DNA from: Thiodiazotropha sp050305635
GTDB taxonomy: Bacteria > Pseudomonadota > Gammaproteobacteria > Chromatiales > Chromatiaceae
Assembly (NCBI GenBank): GCA_050305635.1
Contig: JBNLFS010000096.1
Location: forward strand, 34,632 to 98,631
Direction: 5' to 3'
Length of the DNA: 64,000 nucleotides
Shown here: positions 26,408 through 34,424 of the stretch, in pieces
Position numbering within the stretch: the stretch's first letter is position 1
How the letters are laid out: each line of letters begins with the position of its first letter
Made by a program: the position numbers and the translations under genes
Notes under the pieces: model-generated
Databases searched by the model: none
What the model saw: only the letters and a program-made list of their open reading frames with translations
What the model was told of the DNA's origin: nothing

Positions 26408-27391
26408 TCAAGCGTTGGCTGAATCCAGCAGCGGGTTGGCCTGCAGATCCGCGTGATAGGAGGAGCGCACCATCGGGCCGCTGGCCACGTTGCTGAATCC
26501 CATCTCACGGGCCTGGCGGCCCAATTCATCGAATTCCTCGGGAGTGACGAAGCGATCCACCGGCAGGTGATCGTGGCTGGGTTGCAGATATTGCCCCAGG
26601 GTCAGCATGTCGCAGCCGTGACGGCGCAGGTCCCACATCACCTCGATGGCCTCCTCGGTCTTTTCTCCCAGACCCAGCATGAGCCCTGATTTGGTGGGAA
26701 CCGCGGGCTGTAACTTTTTGAACTGCTCGAGCAGTTGCAGGGAACCCAGGTAATCGGCTCCGGGACGGGCCTGACGGTAGAGCCGGGGCACGGTTTCCAG
26801 GTTGTGGTTGAAGACGTCCGGTGGCTGCTGGCCAAGGGGTGCGAGTGCAGGCTCGACCCGGCCACGGAAATCCGGGACCAGGATCTCGATCTTGGTCTGC
26901 GGCATGCGCTGGCGAATCGCGTCGATACACTGTGCGAAGTGGGCGCCGCCCCCGTCACGCAGGTCATCCCGGTCTACCGAGGTGATGACCACATACTTCA
27001 GGGCCATGGCCTGGATAGCGTCCGCGAGGTGTCCGGGTTCTGCGGGGTCGAGGGGCTGGGGTTGCCCGTGCGCTACATCACAGAACGGACAGCGTCGGGT
27101 GCAGATGTCCCCCATGATGAGAAAAGTCGCGGTGCCGTGGTGAAAACACTCCCCGAGATTCGGGCAGGCGGCCTCCTCGCACACCGAACTCAGGCCCTGT
27201 TCCCTCAGAATACGGCGGATCCGGCTGACCTCCCGGCCAATCGGCGCCTTGGCGCGAATCCAGGCGGGCTTCCGCAAAGGGGACTGAGTGCTCTCCACCT
27301 TGACCGGGATGCGGGAGAGCTTGGATTTGCCACGCTGGTGGCTGTCCGGGCTTGTACGGGAGGGGGGTAGCAGGTCTTTGGGCTCACTCAT
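26408..27391 (-). CDS. lipA: Lipoyl synthase
   Basis: 327 residues. It has the auxiliary-cluster cysteines CEEAACPNLGEC (71, 76, 82) and the radical-SAM motif CTRRCPFC (97, 101, 104), with the C-terminal RSSYHA serine. It inserts sulfurs into the octanoyl group on lipoyl domains, such as GcvH at the window start. The ATG at 27391 overlaps a displaced fragment of lipB (27384-27464). In relatives lipB lies directly upstream; here about 1.8 kb intervenes. Confidence 0.98.
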   Translation of the reverse strand: MSEPKDLLPPSRTSPDSHQRGKSKLSRIPVKVESTQSPLRKPAWIRAKAPIGREVSRIRRILREQGLSSVCEEAACPNLGECFHHGTATFLIMGDICTRRCPFCDVAHGQPQPLDPAEPGHLADAIQAMALKYVVITSVDRDDLRDGGGAHFAQCIDAIRQRMPQTKIEILVPDFRGRVEPALAPLGQQPPDVFNHNLETVPRLYRQARPGADYLGSLQLLEQFKKLQPAVPTKSGLMLGLGEKTEEAIEVMWDLRRHGCDMLTLGQYLQPSHDHLPVDRFVTPEEFDELGRQAREMGFSNVASGPMVRSSYHADLQANPLLDSANA

Positions 27392-27464
27392 GGGGCGGTT
27401 CCGTATCTTCGAAGCTGAGAGTGTAGCCTAAACGCTGCGCCAGGTGATGACTCAATTCCCATTC
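27384..27464 (-). pseudogene. lipB: lipB 3'-end remnant abutting lipA
   Basis: Reading the minus strand gives ELSHHLAQRLGYTLSFED followed by TEPPHE and a stop that overlaps the lipA start. The intact lipB ends ELSHHLARRLSRTLSFEG. By eye the two DNAs agree at about 80% over 50 bp (27407-27456 against 29329-29378), with no gap. The rest of this lipB copy is missing. It is best explained as a displaced 3' end of a lipB gene. Confidence 0.8.
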
Positions 27465-27589
27465 GAATGGTCTGAGTTATAGGTTAAAACTGTTAACGTG
27501 AATGATGGCAAAGAACCGATTCTGACCTGCGCCCGGCGGACTTTTTGTCTGCGGGAAGGTCGGTGCAATGGATTTGCGGGTCCCTGCCA
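27465..27589. other. Non-coding junction between lipB remnant and response regulator
   Basis: No gene is supported. A hairpin-like sequence CCCGGCGGAC-TTTTT-GTCTGCGGG at about 27532-27556 lies downstream of the response-regulator stop and may end its transcript, without a U-run. Confidence 0.3.
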
Positions 27590-28801
27590 TCAGATAAAGA
27601 GCCATTCATAATCCATGATGGATTGATTGCCGGCTTCTTCAGGCGTTCTGATAATCTCTGTGACCTCAATAGGTTCATTGATTGTGTGAATGGCATGATA
27701 GGCAATGAGTTTTTCAATGCAAGCTTCGGTTAATACCTGGCCGGCGGAAAAAAGCAGACGTCCATCAAGCGTTGAAACGTCGGATTCTATTTTCATGCCG
27801 GGTTGCAAATCTTCAATCGTTGCGTCGTGGGTATTGGAAATCAAAGCGAGATTTTCTTCGGCGGAATAGTACCAGGCGACAGTCTTCAGGACGTTGGGAT
27901 CGTATTGATGCGAATTCTCATTGAGCTTTTCAATGGCGGCAATCGAACTCATCTTTTCGCGATCCTTTAAATCGTGTACGTCGTGTAATACCTTTATGAT
28001 TCTGCTCTCTAGCGGAATCTGCGTACCGGAAATGGCAATGTCCGGTAAGCCGCTGCCGTCAAAATTTTTATTCTGGAAGAGAATGATATTGGCTACGGAC
28101 TCCATGCGGGGGATGTTCGATAGAAGTCTGTACCCGGCTTCGGGAAGCCTTTCAATGACAAGTCGCTCTGCTGGGTCGAGCGACTCACCTTGTTCGATCT
28201 TAGTGAGTGTGTCCGCAGGTAGCGTGATGTAAGCGATTCTTGAAAGTCGTATCGCCATTTCCATTTCCCATCGTTTTTCTCCCTGCATGACGCGTGAGAC
28301 TTCGACCGCGATATTTACCATGTCCGTGTTGGTGCTCATGACACCGGGTGCTACCAGTGAAAGGACATCCGTTAACGTCTTTACTGAGCCATTAAGGGTT
28401 TGGCTCAGCAAGTCTTGTTCATGTTGTTTTACCTGATAGTGTGCTATCGCATCGTCGATTGCAGTGGATATTTCGTTGACCGATGAGGGCTTATTGAGAA
28501 TTCTGAAGACTTTGCCTTCGTTGGTCGCCGCCATTGCTGTTGATTGGTCGGCATAGCCAGTTAGCATGATTCTCATACATTCGGGATCATGTTTTCTGAG
28601 CGCTTTTAAAAATGAAAGTCCATCCATTTCAGGCATTTTCAAATCAGAAACAACCACGGCAAAAGGTCCGTCTCGTTGTATGATCTGAATGCCTTCCTTA
28701 GCGCTTAGAGCGGTATAAATATCGTATTTGTTTCGTAGTTGACGGCGTAATGCGCTGAGAACATTTTCATTGTCGTCAACAAAAAGTACTTTCTCACTCA
28801 T
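27590..28801 (-). CDS. Response regulator with degenerate HD-GYP-type output domain
   Basis: 403 residues. A receiver domain spans 1-120, with acidic pair Asp9-Asp10, phosphoacceptor Asp53 in VVSDLKMPEMDG, LTGY and the Lys in LNKPSS. A helical linker is followed by an HD-GYP-like fold. The residues that normally bind metal are gone: the HD-x-GK segment is replaced by RIAYITLPADTL, and HHE is replaced by FQNKNFDGSGLPD. A catalytically inactive c-di-GMP phosphodiesterase fold is therefore inferred. Only the GSG turn remains. The gene looks AT-richer than its surroundings and lies within an insertion between lipB and lipA. No sensor kinase is adjacent. Partner unknown. Confidence 0.85.
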   Translation of the reverse strand: MSEKVLFVDDNENVLSALRRQLRNKYDIYTALSAKEGIQIIQRDGPFAVVVSDLKMPEMDGLSFLKALRKHDPECMRIMLTGYADQSTAMAATNEGKVFRILNKPSSVNEISTAIDDAIAHYQVKQHEQDLLSQTLNGSVKTLTDVLSLVAPGVMSTNTDMVNIAVEVSRVMQGEKRWEMEMAIRLSRIAYITLPADTLTKIEQGESLDPAERLVIERLPEAGYRLLSNIPRMESVANIILFQNKNFDGSGLPDIAISGTQIPLESRIIKVLHDVHDLKDREKMSSIAAIEKLNENSHQYDPNVLKTVAWYYSAEENLALISNTHDATIEDLQPGMKIESDVSTLDGRLLFSAGQVLTEACIEKLIAYHAIHTINEPIEVTEIIRTPEEAGNQSIMDYEWLFI

Positions 28802-28820
28802 TTTCAGGCTCCCTGGATAG

Positions 28821-29152
28821 TATTAATCCGGCCACCCAACATGTTGTCTTAGGCCTGTCCTTTTAATTTCATAATGTTCGGGGCCTCAAGCTTGCCCTTG
28901 CTCTGCGTTGTGGCTCTTGACAAGAAAACGCCCCTTCTCCGCGAGCCAAGCTTTGATCTGGCAGGTTGTTGAAATTCTACTCAGACGGTACGATCCTGCG
29001 TTGAAAACCGCCTCAGAATGCTCATTTACTACAGTAAACTGCGCTTTTTCGGCGGTTTTCGCCTTGTCTCGTACGCGTCAGAGCGAATTTTGACAGCCTG
29101 CTAGGATCGGCTTGAAGCTCTGAAGATGACATACTGGGTGGCCGGGTTAATA
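28821..29152. mobile_element. MITE-like element, outer copy A, interrupted
   Basis: Ends are inverted: TATTAATCCGGCCACCC (left) and GGGTGGCCGGGTTAATA (right). Its left body is homologous to the reverse complement of the element at 53474-53633, which has the same tips (GGGTGGCCGGG-type). It carries no gene and is split by a second element at 28961-29101. It sits just upstream of the response regulator. No target-site duplication is certain. Confidence 0.75.
28961..29101. mobile_element. Inner palindromic element nested in the outer MITE
   Basis: About 141 bp with long inverted arms: GCAGGTTGTTGAAATTCTAC on the left and the approximate reverse complement of GAATTTTGACAGCCTGC on the right, meeting near CATTTACTACAGTAAACTGC. 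It interrupts the outer element between TTTGATCT and GGATCGGCTTGAAG. A shortened degenerate relative lies next to the other outer copy, at about 53638-53730. Confidence 0.75.
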
Positions 29153-29302
29153 ACTCCCGCCATGGCTTGGTCTTCTATTTACCATTGCCTATCCGTGAAC
29201 CAAGTATAGTGACTGGATCCGTTGTGTAATATCCAAAATTGAGGGAATACCCTGAGGGGATTGAAGAGGGAATGGTTATTTACCCGGCGGATCTCGTCTT
29301 CA

Positions 29303-29962
29303 TCATGGCCAATGGATCGGCTCCGGGCCTTCGAAGCTGAGCGTGCGGCTTAGTCGTCTCGCCAGATGATGACTCAACTCAAGCCCGATACCGGGTATGT
29401 CCGTGTCCAGGCCCAGTTCAATCAGATGGGTTACGCTGAGTCCCGGATAACCGCAGGGGTTGATCCGTGAAAAGGGCTCCAGGTCCATGTTCACATTGAG
29501 ACTCAGGCCGTGATAGCTGCAGCCATGGCGCACCCGCAGACCCAGGGAGGCCAGTTTACTTTCCCCCACATACACCCCCGGGGCGTCCGATCGGGCGCGC
29601 GCTTGGATGTCGTGGTCCCTCAGCAGGTCGATCACCGATTGTTCCAGATGGGTAACCAGACTGCGGACACCCAGTCCCGCCCGACGCAGATCCAACAGCA
29701 AGTAGGCCACCAGCTGTCCCGGACCGTGATAGGTGACCTGCCCGCCGCGGTCGGTTTGTACGACGGGAATCGAGCCCGGGTCGAGCAGATGTTCCCGTTT
29801 ACCGGCCTGCCCCAGGGTGTATACCGGGGGATGTTCCAGCAGCCAGAGTTGGTCGGTGCTCTCTGAGCCGCGACCATCGGTATAGTCCCGCATCGCCTGC
29901 CAGGTGGCTTCGTAGGTCTGGCAGCCGAGATAGCTCACCGCCAGGTGTTTGAGGGGGTTCAC
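29303..29962 (-). CDS. lipB: Octanoyltransferase
   Basis: 219 residues from the GTG at 29962, whose codon overlaps the ybeD stop (GTGA). Motifs are GGQVTYHGPGQLVAYLL, GESKLASLGLRVRHGCSYHG with the catalytic lysine, and the acyl-thioester cysteine in NPCGYPGLSVT. It transfers octanoyl from acyl-ACP to lipoyl domains, and LipA acts next. Upstream the order ybeD-lipB is canonical. Downstream the expected lipA is displaced by an insertion, while a broken lipB end remains beside lipA. Confidence 0.97.
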   Translation of the reverse strand: MNPLKHLAVSYLGCQTYEATWQAMRDYTDGRGSESTDQLWLLEHPPVYTLGQAGKREHLLDPGSIPVVQTDRGGQVTYHGPGQLVAYLLLDLRRAGLGVRSLVTHLEQSVIDLLRDHDIQARARSDAPGVYVGESKLASLGLRVRHGCSYHGLSLNVNMDLEPFSRINPCGYPGLSVTHLIELGLDTDIPGIGLELSHHLARRLSRTLSFEGPEPIHWP

Positions 29963-30225
29963 AACGCCATGACGACTTTTTCGTGGGCGGTGAGATCCCG
30001 GTAGATCGCGTCCAGCTGAGCCTTGCTCTCGGCGCGCAGGGTGATGGTGATCGACACCCACTTGCCACCGGAGCTGCTGCGGCTGTTGATGGCGGTTTCC
30101 AACAGGTCCGGTGCGTGGCGGCTGATCAGCTCGACCACGATGGCCTCGAATCCGGGTTCTGCCCGTCCCATCACCTTGATGGGGAAGTCACAGGGAAACT
30201 CCAGAAGTGTCTCATCTTCGGACAT
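29959..30225 (-). CDS. ybeD: YbeD/DUF493 family protein
   Basis: 88 residues, the DUF493 (YbeD) fold. Family pattern is LLEFPCDFPIKVMGRAEPGFE and KWVSITITLRAESKAQLDAIYRDLT. It has an ACT-like alpha-beta fold and is thought to be regulatory, linked to lipoate or lipid metabolism by position only. It lies 3 bp after the dacA stop and overlaps the start of lipB, so it is cotranscribed with both. Confidence 0.95.
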   Translation of the reverse strand: MSEDETLLEFPCDFPIKVMGRAEPGFEAIVVELISRHAPDLLETAINSRSSSGGKWVSITITLRAESKAQLDAIYRDLTAHEKVVMAL

Positions 30226-30228
30226 CGT

Positions 30229-31377
30229 TTACTCCAGCCAGAGCAGGGCGCTGTCTTTGATCTGTTGCCACAGGTTGCCTTCATCGATCTCCTTCAGGGC
30301 GACCAGGCTTGCGGTACTGATCGGTTCGCCATCCAGGGTGACCCGGACTTCGCCGAGTGACTGACCGGCTTCCACCGGGGCCATGATCCGGGGCTCGATC
30401 TCCATGCTTGCATCCAGGTTCTTGTACTGATGACGGGGGATGGTTACGTTCAGGTCCGCAGTGAGGCCCAGCGGGAGTTTCTCTTCGCTGCCTTTCCACA
30501 CCCGCACCCGGTTGAGCACCTCGCCGGCGGCGTACAGGCGATGGGTTTCGTAGAAACGGAAACCGTAATTGAGCAGGCTCTGGCTGGCCTGAGCCCGGGC
30601 CTCTTCACTCTTGGTGCCCATCACCACGGTCACCAGGCGCATGTTTTCCCGCAGAGCGGAGGCGACCAGGCAGTAACCGGCGGCTTCGGTATGACCGGTT
30701 TTCATGCCGTCAACGCTCTTGTCGCGCCACAACAGCTTGTTCCGGTTGTGCTGTTCGATCTCATTGAAGACAAAGGATTTCTGGCTGTACCACAGGTAAT
30801 ACTCGGGGAATTCGCGAATCGTCGCCATGGCGGCCTTGGCGATATCCGCCGCGGTGGTGTAGTGATCCTCATGGGGCAGGCCGGTGGAATTGACGAAGTG
30901 GGAGTTCGTCATGCTCAGGCGCTTCGCGTGGTTGTTCATCAGCTGCGCGAAGGTGCTCTCACTGCCGGCGATGTGTTCCGCCAGGGCCACGCAGGCATCG
31001 TTGCCGGACTGGATGATCATGCCCTTGATCAGGTCGGTGATCTTCACCCGTTTACCCACTTCGACGAACATCCGGGAACCGGGGGTGCGCCAGGCCTTTT
31101 CGCTGATCAGCACGGTGTCATCCAGGCTGATGTTGCCCTGTTTCAATTCGCGGAACACGGTGTAGGCGGTGAGAATCTTGGTCAGGCTGGCCGGTTCGAG
31201 GCGCTTGTCCGCATCCTTTTCCGCCAGTACCCGGCCACTGTGGAAGTCGATCAGCTGGTAGCTGGAGGCGGCGACCTCGGGGGGCGAGGGCAGCGGAGTG
31301 ACGGCGTACAGCGGTAGCGCGAGCAGGCTGATCAGCCAGAATAGGGCGATATGAGCGGTGGTTTTGGAAAATGACAT
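30229..31377 (-). CDS. dacA: D-alanyl-D-alanine carboxypeptidase (PBP5/6 family)
   Basis: 382 residues. A signal peptide of about 25 residues precedes the S11 catalytic domain with SxxK at PASLTKIL (Ser64, Lys67), SGN in IQSGNDACVAL and KTG in MKTGHTEAAG. A C-terminal beta domain and amphipathic tail (residues about 300-382) end the protein, as in PBP5. It trims the terminal D-Ala from peptidoglycan stem peptides in the periplasm. It is in the conserved rlpA-dacA-ybeD-lipB order, 64 bp after rlpA. Confidence 0.97.
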   Translation of the reverse strand: MSFSKTTAHIALFWLISLLALPLYAVTPLPSPPEVAASSYQLIDFHSGRVLAEKDADKRLEPASLTKILTAYTVFRELKQGNISLDDTVLISEKAWRTPGSRMFVEVGKRVKITDLIKGMIIQSGNDACVALAEHIAGSESTFAQLMNNHAKRLSMTNSHFVNSTGLPHEDHYTTAADIAKAAMATIREFPEYYLWYSQKSFVFNEIEQHNRNKLLWRDKSVDGMKTGHTEAAGYCLVASALRENMRLVTVVMGTKSEEARAQASQSLLNYGFRFYETHRLYAAGEVLNRVRVWKGSEEKLPLGLTADLNVTIPRHQYKNLDASMEIEPRIMAPVEAGQSLGEVRVTLDGEPISTASLVALKEIDEGNLWQQIKDSALLWLE

Positions 31378-31441
31378 GAGACTGTTGAATCGTTGCTTGA
31401 ATCGTTACTAAGAGTAGTCTACCTGAATTAAAGGCCGCTGA

Positions 31442-32269
31442 TCAGCGGATTACGACATGGGGATCTTGGATACCCATGCGGCCGAGCTGCAGGCTGATGT
31501 GATCCGCCAGCTCGACGCTGGCGATCGGCCCAACCTGGACCCGGTAGACCGGTTTCTGGGGATTGTCGTTGCCTTGTATGAGTACCTGGGTCTTCAATTG
31601 TTCCTCCAGACGCTTTTTCAGGCGCTCTGCATTCTCCGAACTGCCGAAGGCCCCCACCTGGAGAAACAGTTCCGGCAGAGCCCTGGGGCTCTTGGGGGTG
31701 ACCGGTGGCGGCGGAGGTTCCGGCTTGCCGGGCTGCAGGGTCGTGACCTCCACCAGTCCGGTGCCCTCCCCGGTGATGCCCAGTTTCCAGGCGGCGGTGT
31801 AGGAGAGGTCGATCAGCCGGTTGTCGTGAAACGGCCCCCGATCATTGACCCGCACCACCACGCTGCGCTGATTTTTCAGATTGGTGACCCGCACGTAACT
31901 GGGCAGGGGCAGGGTCTTGTGGGCTGCGGTCATGGCATACATGTCGTAGGGTTCGCCGCTGCTGGTGCGCTTGCCGTGGAATTTGTTGCCGTACCAGGAG
32001 GCGATGCCCCGTTCCGAATAGGCACGGTTGTGCGGCAGGGTCTGGTAGCGTTTGCCGAACACCACATAGCTGGCGGGATTGCCGTACTTGCTCTTCGCTT
32101 CCTGTTTCGGCACCGCATCCGGGATTGCGTCGAGATCCGCGGGCGGCGGATTGTGGGGGCTGAGCCCATCCGTCTGGGTGGAACGGCCCGAGGGTGTCGA
32201 ACTGCATCCCGCCAGCAGTGTCAGTGCGAGACAGGTGACAATCCCGAGACCGGTTACGAGTCGCTTCAT
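31442..32269 (-). CDS. rlpA: Septal-ring lytic transglycosylase RlpA, SPOR-domain lipoprotein
   Basis: 275 residues. A lipobox is LTLLAGCSS (Cys about 22). A double-psi beta-barrel domain carries GIASWYGNKFHGKRTSSGEPYDMYAMTAAHKTLP split by functional spacing and VRVNDRGPFHDNRLIDLSYTAA, with the catalytic-type Asp/His. The last 70 residues form a SPOR domain (LFLQVGAFGSSENAERLKKRLEEQL) that binds denuded glycan strands at the septum. It is 14 bp after mltB and precedes dacA. Confidence 0.96.
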   Translation of the reverse strand: MKRLVTGLGIVTCLALTLLAGCSSTPSGRSTQTDGLSPHNPPPADLDAIPDAVPKQEAKSKYGNPASYVVFGKRYQTLPHNRAYSERGIASWYGNKFHGKRTSSGEPYDMYAMTAAHKTLPLPSYVRVTNLKNQRSVVVRVNDRGPFHDNRLIDLSYTAAWKLGITGEGTGLVEVTTLQPGKPEPPPPPVTPKSPRALPELFLQVGAFGSSENAERLKKRLEEQLKTQVLIQGNDNPQKPVYRVQVGPIASVELADHISLQLGRMGIQDPHVVIR

Positions 32270-32282
32270 GATGGGCGGTTCG

Positions 32283-33281
32283 TTACTGGGCGACCTGGGC
32301 CGCCTGCCGGGCTTCGCGGATCGCCTGGCTCAACTGATAGGCGGCCATGGCGTAGAGGTTGCTGGTGTTGTATCGGGTGATGACATAGAAATTGGTCAGG
32401 CAGGCCCAGTACTCGTCCGCCTCTCCCGCATTCAGTTTAATCAGACTGACCGGGGTGTCGGGAGCCAGCGTCAGATCCTGTACCGGCTTAATCCCCTGGG
32501 CGGTCAGGTCTGACCAGGTGAATTTGGGCTTGTTGCCCGCGGCCAGGATGGGCTCCAGGTCTTTACCTTCGCTCACCTGCAGGGTGACCGGCTGGCCGGC
32601 CTGCCAGCCGTGAACCTTGAAGTAGTTGGCGACGCTGGCGATGATGTCCGCGTTACTGTTCCACAGGTCCCGCTTGTGGTCTCCGTCATGGTCCACTGCA
32701 TAGGCGCGATAGCTGCTGGAGATGAACTGGGGCTTGCCCATGGCGCCCGCATAGGAGCCGGTGGCGGTGCGGGGATCGACCTGTTCCTCCCGGGTCAGCA
32801 GCAGGAACTCCTCGAGTTCGCTGCGGAAGAACTTGGCCCGCCTGGGATAACCAAAGGCCAGGGTGGTGAGGGCATCGATGACCCGGTGACGACCGGTAAA
32901 GCGGCCATAACGGGTCTCCACCCCGATAATCGCGACGATGATCTCCGGGGGTACCCCGGTCTCCCGGCTGACCTGATCCAGCAGATCCGCATTTTCCTGC
33001 CAGAAGGCCACTCCGTCATCGATACGGTCCTGTTTGATGAAGATCGGCCGGTACTCGTACCACTCCTTGGATTCCGCCGGGCGGGTGATCGCGGCGATGA
33101 TGTCGTCCCGGTAGGTGGTTTCATTGAGCAGCTGGTTAACCGCCTGTGCATCGAAGCCGTGCTTTTGCGCCATCTCCTCGGCGAACTGCCGGTATTCCGC
33201 CTGCATCTGGGGAGTGTGGGCGCAAGCCAGGGTTGCCAGGCTCAGGCCGCAGAAGAGTAGAAATCGAGTTGTGATTCTCAT
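32283..33281 (-). CDS. mltB: Membrane-bound lytic murein transglycosylase B
   Basis: 332 residues. A signal peptide ends near LACAHTPQM, and a lipoprotein cysteine is possible there. The catalytic Glu is in GVETRYGRFTGRHRVIDALTTLAF, and QFISSSYRAYAVDHDGDHKRDLWNS is the family's SLT fold. It cleaves the MurNAc-GlcNAc bond to 1,6-anhydro ends in the periplasm. Seven base pairs separate its start from rodA. The E. coli order has mltB elsewhere; the Pseudomonas-type sltB1 position in this cluster is matched. Confidence 0.95.
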   Translation of the reverse strand: MRITTRFLLFCGLSLATLACAHTPQMQAEYRQFAEEMAQKHGFDAQAVNQLLNETTYRDDIIAAITRPAESKEWYEYRPIFIKQDRIDDGVAFWQENADLLDQVSRETGVPPEIIVAIIGVETRYGRFTGRHRVIDALTTLAFGYPRRAKFFRSELEEFLLLTREEQVDPRTATGSYAGAMGKPQFISSSYRAYAVDHDGDHKRDLWNSNADIIASVANYFKVHGWQAGQPVTLQVSEGKDLEPILAAGNKPKFTWSDLTAQGIKPVQDLTLAPDTPVSLIKLNAGEADEYWACLTNFYVITRYNTSNLYAMAAYQLSQAIREARQAAQVAQ

Positions 33282-33287
33282 AGGGGT

Positions 33288-34424
33288 TCAGGTCGGCAAT
33301 AGCTTTTTATGAGTGTGAATGGACATCAGCATACCGAAGCCCGCCAGGATGGTCACCAGGGACGTACCGCCGTAGCTGATCAGGGGTAAGGGTACACCGA
33401 CCACGGGAAGCAAACCGGTAACCATGCCCGCATTGACGAAAAGATAGACAAAAAATATCAGCGAAAGTGACCCGGCGAGGATACGCCCGTAGGTATCCTG
33501 GGCCTGGGTCGCAATGTACAGACCGCGCAGGATGATGAACAGGTAGAGGGTCAGCAGGGCGATGATGCCCACCAGGCCGAACTCCTCCGAGATGACCGCG
33601 AAGATAAAATCGGTATGCCGTTCCGGGAGGAATTCCAGGTGCGACTGGGTGCCGTTGAGCCAACCCTTGCCGCTGATGCCCCCGGAACCGATGGCGATCT
33701 TCGACTGGATGATGTGATACCCGGTGCCCAGGGGATCGCTCTCCGGGTTGAGAAAGGTCAGCACCCGCTGACGCTGGTAGTCGTGCATCAGGTACCAGGC
33801 CAGGGGGCCCATCGCCGCGAGCGCGGCCCCGGCGGCGAAAATCAGACGCCAGCTGATACCGGCGAGGAACAGGGCGAAGGCGCCGCCGGTCCCTACCAGC
33901 AGGGCGGTGCCCAGGTCCGGTTGCTTGGCGATCAGCAGCACCGGGATGACGGTGAACAGCCCCGCGATGACCAGCCGAGAGGCGCTGGGGGGTAAGCGGT
34001 GTTCCGCCAGGTACCAGGCGATCACCATCGGCAGGGTGAGTTTGAACATCTCGGAGGGCTGGAAACGCACGAACCCGAGATCCAGCCAGCGCTGCGCGCC
34101 CTTGCCCAGTTCACCGAACAGGATCACCAGCAGCAGCAGGATGATGCCCACTCCATAAAGCCAGGGTGACCAGCGGCGAAAATTGTCCGGATGGATCTGC
34201 GCCAGGGCGATCATGGCGGCGAAACCGAATCCGAGGCGGATCAGCTGTCGTTGCAGCAGCACGAACTCCTGATCACCCGCGCTGTAGAGGATCGCCAGGC
34301 CGATGCCGATCAGGATCAACAGGGCGGACAGCAGGGTGAGATCCATGTGCAGCCAGGCCAGCAGGCCTTCCGCCTGGGCGGGTTTGGATTCGTGGAACTG
34401 AATGTTGGGTTTGGACCAGATCAT
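33288..34424 (-). CDS. rodA: Peptidoglycan polymerase RodA (SEDS family)
   Basis: 378 residues with about ten membrane spans. SEDS features are LDLGFVRFQPSEMFKLTLPMV, LIAKQPDLGTALLV and GLLPVVGVPLPLISYGGTSL. RodA polymerises glycan strands with PBP2 (mrdA) in the elongasome. The start overlaps the end of mrdA by 4 bp (34421-34424), so they are translationally coupled. Confidence 0.98.
   Translation of the reverse strand: MIWSKPNIQFHESKPAQAEGLLAWLHMDLTLLSALLILIGIGLAILYSAGDQEFVLLQRQLIRLGFGFAAMIALAQIHPDNFRRWSPWLYGVGIILLLLVILFGELGKGAQRWLDLGFVRFQPSEMFKLTLPMVIAWYLAEHRLPPSASRLVIAGLFTVIPVLLIAKQPDLGTALLVGTGGAFALFLAGISWRLIFAAGAALAAMGPLAWYLMHDYQRQRVLTFLNPESDPLGTGYHIIQSKIAIGSGGISGKGWLNGTQSHLEFLPERHTDFIFAVISEEFGLVGIIALLTLYLFIILRGLYIATQAQDTYGRILAGSLSLIFFVYLFVNAGMVTGLLPVVGVPLPLISYGGTSLVTILAGFGMLMSIHTHKKLLPT

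Noticed and set aside
25618..26529. Longer DUF218 frame starting inside lipA
   Set aside because: The extra 47 residues overlap lipA coding DNA and lack family similarity; the ATG at 26388 begins a normal membrane span.
27384..29962. Simple tandem duplication of lipB
   Set aside because: Only the last 27 codons are present beside lipA, and they are about 20% diverged from the intact copy, so a recent duplication does not fit.
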